Assembly: GCA_018066865.1 (NCBI GenBank)
Contig: JAGPVT010000024.1
Span: 1 to 40,321 of the forward strand
Length of the DNA stretch: 40,321 nucleotides
Direction of reading: 5' to 3'
Source of the DNA: Marinobacter sp.
Lineage (GTDB): Bacteria; Pseudomonadota; Gammaproteobacteria; Pseudomonadales; Oleiphilaceae
Shown here: one piece after another, positions 17,685 through 25,376 of the stretch
Position numbering within the stretch: position 1 is the stretch's first letter
Layout of the letters: the number at the start of each line of letters is the position of its first letter
Translations under genes and position numbers: made by a program
Notes under the pieces: generated by a model
Databases searched by the model: none
Seen by the model: only the letters and a program-made list of their open reading frames with translations
Told to the model about the DNA's origin: nothing

Positions 17685-18839
17685 GTGGGACGAACGCTGC
17701 TGGTAGCTCTGGTTTTTGGCATTTTTGCCGGCCAGGTTTCAGCGAACAACGTAAGCTCGTCTGCCGATTCCCCCTTGTGGGATCTGTATCCTGCAGATCT
17801 TCTTCAGTCGGTTACCCGTTACGTTGCTTCCCATTTAGAGTTTTCTGGAGATTCCAGCCAGACCACCGACAAAGCGGATGGTCGCATTAATGTCACGAGC
17901 AATAATCTGATTTGGTCCCAGCACGTGATCGGTCTGAATTTCAGCGATTCCGTTGCCCGGCAGGGCAGTGCCGAGTCCACAACGCTTGCGTTGCGATACG
18001 CCTTCCCGCTGGCAGGCAGCGACTTTCGGATAGATCTTGAAAACAGGGATTATTCCGGTGCGGTAAACGGTTCGGGGCAGCGTTATGACACCAGGGGAGA
18101 GCGCCGCAACCTGAAGGTAACGGGTAACCGTTCGCTCTGGTCGTGGCAGGGTGTTGAGATTGGGGGCGTTTTTTCCCACACCCGTGGCAAGAGCAGCGCG
18201 TTTGAAGATTCCGTGTGGGTTGAGGATTCCACTCGCCAGCTCTCAAGTTTTGGGCTTCAAGGTTCAGCTTCGCGGGAGTTATTCGGGGGGCTTTACGTAA
18301 CCACATCCCTGACAGCCATTGGCGGGCTGGATTCTGAAGAGACCATAAGCGCATCGGGCCAAAGCCGTGATGCGGATGGCTTCCACAAACTGGCCGTGGC
18401 GGCCTCTCTTAGCCGGGAAGTACTGAGCTGGAATCTCGGGCTGAACGGGCGCTATCAGTTTGCACCCGAAGACCTGCCATCCTCCGAGTATCTTGGTATT
18501 GCGGGCCCGAGCATGATGCGGGGGTTTAATGGTCAGTCGGTGCGTGTGGCCAAAGGTGGGTGGCTGCGGATGAATGCCCGCAGCCCAAGCTATCATTGGC
18601 CGTTTGCATCCGAACTTAACTCCGCCATCACGTTTTCCTTACTGCAGGGCTGGGCGCCATATTCGGCGGCCCAGTCTGACCGATTTGGCAGTACCAGCAC
18701 CGGCGAAATCTCTCTGCAGCTCTACTCCCGGGATTTTTATGCCGACATGAGTATTGGCCAGATGCTCAACGCATCCAATGCGGCACTGCTGATGCCCACC
18801 AGCCCGGATCTTTCATTCTCGATTTCGGTCGGCATCTGA
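17685..18839 (+). CDS. POTRA-less TpsB/Omp85-type outer-membrane barrel
   Basis: A signal peptide (residues 1-20, ending VSA) is followed by only about 45 residues before barrel strands begin. The rest matches the ShlB/FhaC/HecB translocator barrel: GQRYDTRGERRNLKVTGN (131-148), a following EDSTRQLSSFGLQGSAS block (180-196), LPSSEYLGIAGPSMMRGF with the MRGF form of the conserved VRG(F/Y) lid-loop motif at 278-281, and a terminal strand DLSFSISVGI. At 384 residues it is far shorter than the roughly 550-residue family because both POTRA domains are missing. GTG 17685 is the start, with GAGG 6 bases upstream. It heads the glucan block. The family call is by pattern; a role in glucan export or anchoring is inference. 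Confidence 0.78.
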   Translation: MGRTLLVALVFGIFAGQVSANNVSSSADSPLWDLYPADLLQSVTRYVASHLEFSGDSSQTTDKADGRINVTSNNLIWSQHVIGLNFSDSVARQGSAESTTLALRYAFPLAGSDFRIDLENRDYSGAVNGSGQRYDTRGERRNLKVTGNRSLWSWQGVEIGGVFSHTRGKSSAFEDSVWVEDSTRQLSSFGLQGSASRELFGGLYVTTSLTAIGGLDSEETISASGQSRDADGFHKLAVAASLSREVLSWNLGLNGRYQFAPEDLPSSEYLGIAGPSMMRGFNGQSVRVAKGGWLRMNARSPSYHWPFASELNSAITFSLLQGWAPYSAAQSDRFGSTSTGEISLQLYSRDFYADMSIGQMLNASNAALLMPTSPDLSFSISVGI

Positions 18840-18872
18840 GCACCGATCCCTCTGCCAATCTGTTGTCTTTCT

Positions 18873-18950
18873 AATCCCTTGTTACCAAGATGTCACTTGA
18901 GGCCTGCTGCATAGCAGGTGTTACATTTACAGGTTGGTTTACAAGGGATT
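18873..18950 (+). promoter_or_regulatory. Structured leader that buries the opgG ribosome-binding site
   Basis: AATCCCTTGT (18873-18882) pairs perfectly with ACAAGGGATT (18941-18950). After a small internal loop, ACCAA (18884-18888) pairs with TTGGT (18934-18938). Inside lies a second perfect hairpin, CCTGCT-GCAT-AGCAGG (18903-18918). The 3' arm contains AAGGGA, the opgG Shine-Dalgarno 7 bases before ATG 18956. No U-run follows, so a translational switch is more likely than a terminator. It matches no known class that I recognise. Confidence 0.55.
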
Positions 18951-18955
18951 TCGCG

Positions 18956-20506
18956 ATGATTGGACCACGGCTGCCCGTATTGTTGTTTGTTTTCGTTCTG
19001 ATGGCGCTTTCCGGTTACGCTCAGGCGTTCGGCTTCAAAGATATCACTGAAAAAGCCAAAGCCCTGGCTGGAGAGACCTATCAGAGGCCAGCGCAGGCGC
19101 CCGATTTTCTCCGAAACCTGAGCTACGCAGATTACCAGTCGATCCGCTTCAATCCCGATCAGAGTCTTTGGCGTTCTGGCGGTTCCCGGTTTCAGGTAAT
19201 GATGATTCCCCAGGGCAGCTTTTACACCAATGCGGTCCAGCTCAATGTTATCGACAGCGAAGGTGCGCGTCCGATCGGGTTTGATAAAAGCCGGTTTGAT
19301 TATCCCAGCCCTGAGCTTGCCAAGCGCATTCCTGCCGACCTGGGTTACGCCGGCTTCAAGCTAACCTATCCCTTGTCTGATAAGGGCGTGCAAAAACAGT
19401 TTCTGGTGTTTGGCGGCGCAAGTTACTTTCGTGGTGTCGGTGCGAGTCAGAACTTCGGGCTTTCAGGCCGTGGAATAGCGGTCGACACCGGCCTGCCATC
19501 CGGTGAGGAGTTCCCGGCATTCACCGAGTTCTGGATGGAACACCCCAAAGCAGACAGCGACGTCATGGTTGTATACGGTCTGTTGGACGGCCCAAGCCTC
19601 ACGGGCGCATACCGCTTCGAAATCCATCCGGGCAAAAACACCAAAATGGACGTGACTGCGGAGCTGTTTTTCCGGGATGACATCGAGCAGTTGGGCCAGG
19701 CACCGCTCACATCCATGTTTTACTACGGCGACAACACGCTGCGTCCGCGTGGAGAGTGGCGCCCTCAGGTGCACGATTCCGATGGTCTGCTGATCAACGA
19801 CGGCGAAACCGGTGAATGGCTCTGGCGCCCGCTGATCAATCCCGCCGAACTGCAGTTGAGTTACCACCATGTACAAGACCTGAACGGCTTCGGGCTGATT
19901 CAGCGCGACCGAAAATTTGACGACTTTCAGGATAGCGAAGCCCGCTATGACCGCCGGCCAAGTATGTGGGTAAAGCCTCTTGGCGAAGACAATGAGGGCT
20001 GGGGAAAGGGGAAAGTCGTGCTTGTTGAAATCCCTTCCCGCTCAGAAACCAACGATAACATTGTGGCCTTCTTCAAGTCGGATCAGCCCGTAAAAGCCGG
20101 TGAAACCCGCCGACTGAAATACTCAGTGGGCTTTGGTGAGCCTGAAATCACCGGCCAGCCCAGTGGCCGTGCCGTGAGTACTTTTGTGGGCAAGGATACG
20201 GTGAACGATAAATCGGGTGACGCCTTGCGACTGATTGTTGATTTTAAAGGTGGTGAGCTCGCCGGGCTTCGTCCGGGCGCTGCGGTTGTCAGCCAGGTTA
20301 GTGGTGGTGAAGGCGTTGAAGTGATTGAGCATTTTGTTGAGTACCTTGAGGTCGCCGATGTATGGCGCCTGTCGATTCTGGCCAAACCGCCAGCAGAGAA
20401 ACCGCTCACTTTGCGGGGTTTGCTGAACAAGGATAGCGAGCCTGTGACGGAGACGTGGACGTATCTGCTTGGGCCGGCCACAGACCTTCGCGGAAAACCT
20501 CAGTAA
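18956..20506 (+). CDS. opgG: Periplasmic glucan biosynthesis protein OpgG
   Basis: OpgG (MdoG) is the periplasmic protein required to build osmoregulated periplasmic glucans. I chose ATG 18956, with AAGGGA 7 bases upstream; it gives a clean Sec signal peptide (about residues 1-24, ending GYAQA) and 516 residues, close to E. coli OpgG (511). Family blocks are NLSYADYQSIRFNPD, DLGYAGFKL, GASYFRGVGASQNFGLSGRG, AIDTGLPSGEEFP, the HDSDGL segment, GEWLWRPL and GFGLIQRDRKFDDFQD. The 22-residue upstream extension of the frame overlaps the structured leader and is rejected. A second member of the family, opgD, lies after opgH; the Sec signal favours the OpgG name here. Confidence 0.93.
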   Translation: MIGPRLPVLLFVFVLMALSGYAQAFGFKDITEKAKALAGETYQRPAQAPDFLRNLSYADYQSIRFNPDQSLWRSGGSRFQVMMIPQGSFYTNAVQLNVIDSEGARPIGFDKSRFDYPSPELAKRIPADLGYAGFKLTYPLSDKGVQKQFLVFGGASYFRGVGASQNFGLSGRGIAVDTGLPSGEEFPAFTEFWMEHPKADSDVMVVYGLLDGPSLTGAYRFEIHPGKNTKMDVTAELFFRDDIEQLGQAPLTSMFYYGDNTLRPRGEWRPQVHDSDGLLINDGETGEWLWRPLINPAELQLSYHHVQDLNGFGLIQRDRKFDDFQDSEARYDRRPSMWVKPLGEDNEGWGKGKVVLVEIPSRSETNDNIVAFFKSDQPVKAGETRRLKYSVGFGEPEITGQPSGRAVSTFVGKDTVNDKSGDALRLIVDFKGGELAGLRPGAAVVSQVSGGEGVEVIEHFVEYLEVADVWRLSILAKPPAEKPLTLRGLLNKDSEPVTETWTYLLGPATDLRGKPQ

Positions 20507-20566
20507 CGAAGCACTGGTCAGATCAACTGTAATAGCCCACAGCCATTAACAGGCAGGGAGACGAAC

Positions 20567-20860
20567 ATGGAAGAAATTTCCTTCCAGCATGTATTCAGCC
20601 GTGTGTATAACTATCTGTGTGAGGCAGGTGTCGAAATGACCAGTGATCGCTGCCGCCAGATGTTGCAGCTCATTGACGATGCCGTAGCCGAGGACGGTGA
20701 GATCTCGGGTGACGCAACGGGCGAGCGTGGGTATGGCGCGCGCCTGTTGGAAAGCACCATGAGCAGATTGCCGGACTACTTCACGATTCCAGAGGCATCG
20801 ACGCCCACCGTAGCTCCACCTCTTTGCCGTGGCAGCATTGGGTACCGCACCCGTGGATAG
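20567..20860 (+). CDS. Small unknown protein overlapping opgH
   Basis: I do not recognise this 97-residue protein. It has a good ribosome-binding site (GGGAG, 6 bases before ATG) and lies 60 bases after opgG. The N-terminal 45 residues look helical (FQHVFSRVYNYLCEAGVEMTS), the middle is acidic, and the tail is rich in Pro, Gly and Arg. It has no signal peptide or membrane segment. Its last 32 bases overlap the GTG start of opgH in the +1 frame, and opgH has no Shine-Dalgarno, so coupled translation is likely. It could instead be the detached cytoplasmic N-terminal domain of OpgH, or the upstream half of a frameshifted gene. Confidence 0.6.
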   Translation: MEEISFQHVFSRVYNYLCEAGVEMTSDRCRQMLQLIDDAVAEDGEISGDATGERGYGARLLESTMSRLPDYFTIPEASTPTVAPPLCRGSIGYRTRG

Positions 20861-22958
20861 CACGAAAACGGACAACCCCGTGAAGCATCGTTGGCGAAGG
20901 GTTGCGAACCTGCGCCGCGCTGTGTTGATGCTGTTTGTTTTCGGTCAAACCGCTGTTGCGTCTTATTACCTGCTCTGGGTTCTGCCATATCACGGTGGCA
21001 CCCCGCTGGAAATCAGTATGCTGGTGCTTTTTGCCATTCTTTATGCCTGGATTGCGGTCGGGTTCTGGACGGCAGTATTCGGGTTTGTGATCCGGCTGAT
21101 GGGCGGTGATCGTCACTCAATTCTTAAGCGCCACACGGAAGCCGAGTTACTGGAAACGCCGCTGGCGAAAACCGCCGTTCTGCTGCCAATCTATCACGAG
21201 CCTGTGCACTGGACGCTAAGCGGACTTAAAGCCGTGTACCGTGACATCGAACGTACAGGCCAGATCGAACACTTTGAGTTTTACATACTCTCTGACAGCC
21301 GGAATCCCGACGTATGGTTGGAAGAGCAGGTTGCCTGGAATCAATTGGTTAAAGATCTTGGAGGTGAGGGCAGGATTTTCTATCGCCGGCGCCCGGTGAA
21401 CCTCAATTACAAAAGCGGCAACGTAGCCGATTTTCTTCGCCGCTGGGGCAAGCGCTGCAAGTATATGGTGGTGCTGGATGCCGACAGCCTGATGACCGGC
21501 AGCACCATAGTGCGCATGGTTCGGCTCATGGAACGTGAGCCCGGCGTGGGGATTCTGCAAACCAACCCGAACATCATCAACGGCCAATCACTGTTCGCCC
21601 GGATTCAGCAGTTCGCCAACCGGTTCTATTCCACGTTGTTTGCCAATGGGCTGGCGGCAATCCAGATGGGAGATGCCGCATTCTGGGGCCATAACGCCAT
21701 TCTTCGTATTGAACCCTTCATGAACCACTGCGGGCTACGCAAGCTACCCGGTATCGGGATCTTTGGCGGGCCAATCATGAGCCACGATTTTGTTGAGGCT
21801 GCGTACATGGGGCGAGCCGGCTACGAAGTCTGGCTGGAGCCGGGACTCGGCGGCAGTTATGAAGAGTCCCCACCTACGTTGGCCGACGAACTGTCGAGGG
21901 ACAGCCGCTGGGCGAAAGGCAACCTTCAGCACCTGTGGGTTATGTTGCGGGAACCCGGGCTGCGCTTCGCCCACCGCATGGCGTTTCTGAACGGCATCAT
22001 GGCCTACGTAGCGTCACCGCTGTGGCTGGGCTTTCTGATTCTTACCACGATTGCAGCTGCCCAAATGACTCTGTCGCCCATCGAGTATTTTCCCGATGGT
22101 CATCAGGGTCTTTTCCCTCTGTGGCCGGAGTGGAGGCCCGAGTGGGCGCTGGGTCTTGCCCTGAGTACCTTGGCCCTACTGTTTCTGCCCAAATTTCTGG
22201 CCATTCTCGACGCGATGATTCACAGATTCACCAAAGAGTTCGGTGGTCTGTTCCGTCTGTTCTGCAGCGTAATACTGGAAATTATGATTTCAGTGTTACT
22301 GGCGCCGGTGCGCATGTGGGCACACAGCCGCTACGTAGTCTCGGCTTTGTTGAACGTTTCCCTGCACTGGGCGGGACAGAACCGCACTGAGGAAACAGGT
22401 TGGAAGGAAGCCCTCATTACCCAGCTACCCGGGATGTTACTGGCTGGAGGCTGGTCCGCATTTGCCTGGAGCCTGGATACCATGTTTTTCCTATGGTCGT
22501 TGCCTGTTGCCCTGCCGCTGATTCTGGCGGCGCCGACGGCCGTGTATCTAAGCCGGAATTCACTTGGCCAGGCTCTGAAAAAGTGCAGGCTCCTGCTTAT
22601 ACCTGAGGAAAGCATTGCCATGTCGCTTCTTGAAGACGCTGTCTGGTATCGCTCCCGTGAGCTTGCAAATCCAACCCTTACGCCGCTTGAACAAGCCGTG
22701 CTGCGGCTTGATCACAATCGCCTGCACCAGGCGTTGGCGTGGGACCACAGGCATGGCTCGCGAACGGCGGAGCTGGAGGCGTGCGTGGCCCGGTGCCTCA
22801 AAGAAGGGCCAGAGGCGCTTTCACGTTCCGAAATGAGCCAGATCGCCCGAGACCGGCAATCACTCAAAGCACTGCATGAGGGGGCCTGGCGTGCTACGCC
22901 TGGCAGCTTCTGGGGCCGCTGCATAGCGGCGGCTGAGCGCTCAAGCCAAATAAAGTGA
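20829..22958 (+). CDS. opgH: Glucan glucosyltransferase OpgH, short form
   Basis: OpgH (MdoH) is the inner-membrane glycosyltransferase family 2 enzyme that polymerises the glucan backbone from UDP-glucose. First membrane segments lie at about residues 30-50 and 62-90. The cytoplasmic catalytic domain follows, with FYILSDSRNPDVWLEEQ, the DxD motif at D217-A-D219 (VVLDADSLMTG) and the acceptor/product motif SRDSRWAKGN. Several C-terminal membrane segments then form the export path. The protein has 709 residues against 847 in E. coli; the missing part is the N-terminal cytoplasmic region, which in E. coli also restrains FtsZ. GTG 20829 follows an in-frame stop at 20811, so no longer start exists in this frame, and no ribosome-binding site is visible. 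Confidence 0.93.
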   Translation: MAALGTAPVDSTKTDNPVKHRWRRVANLRRAVLMLFVFGQTAVASYYLLWVLPYHGGTPLEISMLVLFAILYAWIAVGFWTAVFGFVIRLMGGDRHSILKRHTEAELLETPLAKTAVLLPIYHEPVHWTLSGLKAVYRDIERTGQIEHFEFYILSDSRNPDVWLEEQVAWNQLVKDLGGEGRIFYRRRPVNLNYKSGNVADFLRRWGKRCKYMVVLDADSLMTGSTIVRMVRLMEREPGVGILQTNPNIINGQSLFARIQQFANRFYSTLFANGLAAIQMGDAAFWGHNAILRIEPFMNHCGLRKLPGIGIFGGPIMSHDFVEAAYMGRAGYEVWLEPGLGGSYEESPPTLADELSRDSRWAKGNLQHLWVMLREPGLRFAHRMAFLNGIMAYVASPLWLGFLILTTIAAAQMTLSPIEYFPDGHQGLFPLWPEWRPEWALGLALSTLALLFLPKFLAILDAMIHRFTKEFGGLFRLFCSVILEIMISVLLAPVRMWAHSRYVVSALLNVSLHWAGQNRTEETGWKEALITQLPGMLLAGGWSAFAWSLDTMFFLWSLPVALPLILAAPTAVYLSRNSLGQALKKCRLLLIPEESIAMSLLEDAVWYRSRELANPTLTPLEQAVLRLDHNRLHQALAWDHRHGSRTAELEACVARCLKEGPEALSRSEMSQIARDRQSLKALHEGAWRATPGSFWGRCIAAAERSSQIK

Positions 22959-22972
22959 GGAGGAGAACGGTT

Positions 22973-24559
22973 ATGGATCGACGTACGCTTATAAAAACGC
23001 TGATAGCGGGGCTTGGAGCCAGTGCTCTGCCGCTTGCACCCCTCGCTTGGGCGCGTGAATCGGAGATAAGCAGCGATAATAGCGGAAAACCCTTCAGTTA
23101 CGCCTGGCTGAAAGGCTACGCGCGGGAACTGGCTGTTCACCCATATATATCTCACGAAGGTGAGTTGCCTCAGAGCCTGAAACAGCTCTCCTGGGACGAC
23201 TACCAGGCTATCCGGTTCCGCAAGGATCACGCGTTGTGGGCTGACAGCGATTCTGCCTTTCAGGCACAGCTGTTTCATCTGGGGCTGTATTTTCAGTCTC
23301 CAGTCACCATTCATGAGGTGATTGACGGCAAGGCAACCACGCTTCGCTACAACCCCGAATTTTTTGATTACGAAAGCGAGCAGCCCCTTGGCAATCTTCC
23401 GGGCGACCTTGGCTATGCCGGCTTTCGCCTGCATTACCAAACCAACTTCTCCCTGGATTTTGCGGCTTTTCTTGGTGCCAGCTATTTCCGCGCGGTGGGT
23501 TCTGAAATGCAGTACGGGATGTCTGCACGGGGGCTTGCTATTGATACTGCCGTAAACGGAGAGGAGGAGTTTCCACGGTTCAGTGCTTTCTGGCTCGAAA
23601 AACCGCAGCCGGGGAGCCAGGTAATGCGGGTATGGGCGTTGCTTGATTCGCCCAGCACTGCCGGTGCCTACGCCTTCGTTCTCGACCCGGGCAGCAATAT
23701 GGTAATGGATGTCGATGTTGCGCTGTATCCACGTACTGAAATGAAACGGGCCGGCATTGCGCCCCTCACAAGCATGTATCAGGTAGGTGAAAACAACCGG
23801 CGTGTGGATTACGACTGGCGCCCGGAGATCCACGACTCTGACGGCCTGGCTATGCTTTCGGGCAGCGGCGAATGGCTTTGGCGCCCACTGGAGAACCCGG
23901 CTCATCTGCGCTTCAACAGTTTCAGTGATAACAATCCTCAGGGTTTCGGTTTGCTGCAGCGTGATCGGAATTTTGACCACTACCAGGACGATGGCGTGTT
24001 CTATGAACGTCGCCCCAGCGTATGGGTGCAGCCGAAAGGCGAGTGGGGCAAGGGCAGTATTGATCTGGTGGAGATCCCGACCGTGGATGAAACCTTCGAC
24101 AACATCGTTGCCTTCTGGCATCCAGAAAAACCGCTGAAGCCTGAACAGGAATATCTGTTCTCCTACCGGTTGCACTGGGGTGAGCGGGCGCCGGTGAATC
24201 CGCGAGAGCTTGCGACCGTGCAGGCAACGCGCACCGGGCTGGGCGGCGTTGTTGGCCAGAAACGGGAATACTTCTCCTGGCGTTTTGCGGTGGATTTTGT
24301 CGGAGGCGTGCTGGATATGCTGGGCAGTGATGCCGAAGTTGAGGCTGTCATCAGCGCAAGCCGGGGGGGCGTGGAAATTACCTCTGCCCGGCCATTGTTT
24401 GCAATCGACGGTTATCGGGCCATGTTTGATCTGGTTCCGGGGGATTCTGAAGAGCCCATTAATATCCGGCTGTATCTGCGCCTGGGCGATGAGCCGCTCA
24501 CAGAAACCTGGGTATACCAATATTCACCGCCACCCATGTCTGAACGCAGGCTCTATTGA
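22973..24559 (+). CDS. opgD: Periplasmic glucan biosynthesis protein OpgD
   Basis: This is the second OpgG/OpgD-family protein of the block. The N-terminus MDRRTLIKTLIAGLGASAL is a twin-arginine signal closely like that of E. coli OpgD, and cleavage probably follows LAWA (about residue 31). OpgD modifies backbone length and structure of periplasmic glucans; E. coli OpgD was recently described as a beta-1,2-glucanase. Family blocks are LSWDDYQAIRFRKDHALW, DLGYAGFRLHY, GASYFRAVGSEMQYGMSARG, EIHDSDGLAM, GEWLWRPLENPAHL and GFGLLQRDRNFDHYQD. ATG 22973 is chosen because AGGAGGAG lies upstream; a GTG at 22955 would bury the twin arginines. It begins 14 bases after opgH. Length 528 residues. Confidence 0.94.
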   Translation: MDRRTLIKTLIAGLGASALPLAPLAWARESEISSDNSGKPFSYAWLKGYARELAVHPYISHEGELPQSLKQLSWDDYQAIRFRKDHALWADSDSAFQAQLFHLGLYFQSPVTIHEVIDGKATTLRYNPEFFDYESEQPLGNLPGDLGYAGFRLHYQTNFSLDFAAFLGASYFRAVGSEMQYGMSARGLAIDTAVNGEEEFPRFSAFWLEKPQPGSQVMRVWALLDSPSTAGAYAFVLDPGSNMVMDVDVALYPRTEMKRAGIAPLTSMYQVGENNRRVDYDWRPEIHDSDGLAMLSGSGEWLWRPLENPAHLRFNSFSDNNPQGFGLLQRDRNFDHYQDDGVFYERRPSVWVQPKGEWGKGSIDLVEIPTVDETFDNIVAFWHPEKPLKPEQEYLFSYRLHWGERAPVNPRELATVQATRTGLGGVVGQKREYFSWRFAVDFVGGVLDMLGSDAEVEAVISASRGGVEITSARPLFAIDGYRAMFDLVPGDSEEPINIRLYLRLGDEPLTETWVYQYSPPPMSERRLY

Positions 24560-24592
24560 GGCGTGCCCTATTACGGGGCTGGCTCTTGTGGA

Positions 24593-24676
24593 TTGTTGAC
24601 AATATACCTAGAGATTTGTTGACAAAGTAGACTTTACGGGATACTTTTGTCGATATTACATCCAGATTGTCGACAA
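24593..24676 (+). promoter_or_regulatory. Cluster of TTGTYGACAA operators for the prp GntR regulator
   Basis: Three full copies of TTGT(T/C)GACAA occur at 24593-24602, 24616-24625 and 24667-24676 (the last a perfect palindrome), with a degenerate copy, TTGTCGATAT, at 24647-24656. The form TTGT-NN-ACAA fits the general binding pattern of FadR/FCD-type GntR regulators. The sites end 3 bases before the regulator's start, so they probably mediate autoregulation and control of the whole prp operon. Confidence 0.75.
24619..24645 (+). promoter_or_regulatory. Putative prp promoter
   Basis: A perfect -35 hexamer TTGACA (24619-24624) lies inside the second operator copy. GATACT (24640-24645) is the best -10, at 15 bases. 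A repressor bound at the operator would cover the -35. The short spacing lowers confidence. Confidence 0.45.
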
Positions 24677-24679
24677 ACT

Positions 24680-25360
24680 ATGCCGGATATCACGTCTCAA
24701 ACCTACACTCGCGCTGATGAAGCCTTTGACTGCCTGCAAACAGCAATCGTTAAAGGAGATTTGGCGCCGGGTGACAAAATTGGTGAGCTGGATCTCTGCT
24801 CCCGCTTCGAACTGACGCGCGGCCCGCTTCGAGAGGCCCTTGGCCGTCTCGAATCCCGCGGGCTACTGGTTCGTCGGCCCCATGCTGGCGTGAAAGTTGT
24901 CGCTGTAAGCGCGTCGGAACTGGTTGAGCTGTACCGCATACGGGAAGTTATGGAAGGCCTGGCCGCGCGCCAAGCCGCTGAGCGCATGACTGACCAGGAA
25001 ATTGCCGACCTTCAGGCCACTCTGGATTCCCACGAAGCCATGATCGACGAAGCCCGTGGCCAAGCCTATTATCAGGCTGAAGGGGATTACGATTTCCATC
25101 ACCGTATAGCCACCGGCAGCCGAAATACCAAACTGGCCCAGATGCTCCTGGGCGATCTCTATTACATGGTGCGGATGTACCGCTACCGGTTAAGCACCTC
25201 TGCCGGTCGCCCCCACCGTGCTCTTGGCGAACACCGCCGAATTGTTGAAGCCATTGCCCTGCGTGATGGTGAACTCGCAGAATTTCTGATGAAAAGACAC
25301 ATCAACGCCGCTCGTAAAAATATCGAGAAGCAAATTCAGGAAGGCATTTTAACTATCTGA
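24680..25360 (+). CDS. GntR/FCD-family regulator of the methylcitrate operon
   Basis: The N-terminal winged helix (about residues 10-75) shows the GntR pattern: [24 protein letters not shown], then the recognition region [21 protein letters not shown] and the wing RRPHAGVKV. The C-terminal FCD ligand-binding domain (about 80-220) has [30 protein letters not shown] and the metal-ligand histidine region [14 protein letters not shown] 24680 gives 226 residues; no Shine-Dalgarno is visible, and an in-frame TTG at 24647 lies within an operator. It heads the operon and prpB follows after 16 bases. Pseudomonas prp operons have the same arrangement. The ligand is likely a methylcitrate-cycle intermediate; that is inference. 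Confidence 0.88.
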   Translation: MPDITSQTYTRADEAFDCLQTAIVKGDLAPGDKIGELDLCSRFELTRGPLREALGRLESRGLLVRRPHAGVKVVAVSASELVELYRIREVMEGLAARQAAERMTDQEIADLQATLDSHEAMIDEARGQAYYQAEGDYDFHHRIATGSRNTKLAQMLLGDLYYMVRMYRYRLSTSAGRPHRALGEHRRIVEAIALRDGELAEFLMKRHINAARKNIEKQIQEGILTI

Positions 25361-25376
25361 CAAGAGAGGAATAAAC

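Noticed and set aside
22955..22972. GTG start for opgD within the opgH end
   Set aside because: AGGAGGAG before ATG 22973 and the intact Tat signal MDRRTLIK support the later start.
22712..24520. 602-codon open frame on the minus strand
   Set aside because: It lies opposite opgH and opgD, both with strong family conservation, and has no recognisable domain or ribosome-binding site. It is a shadow of high-GC codon use.
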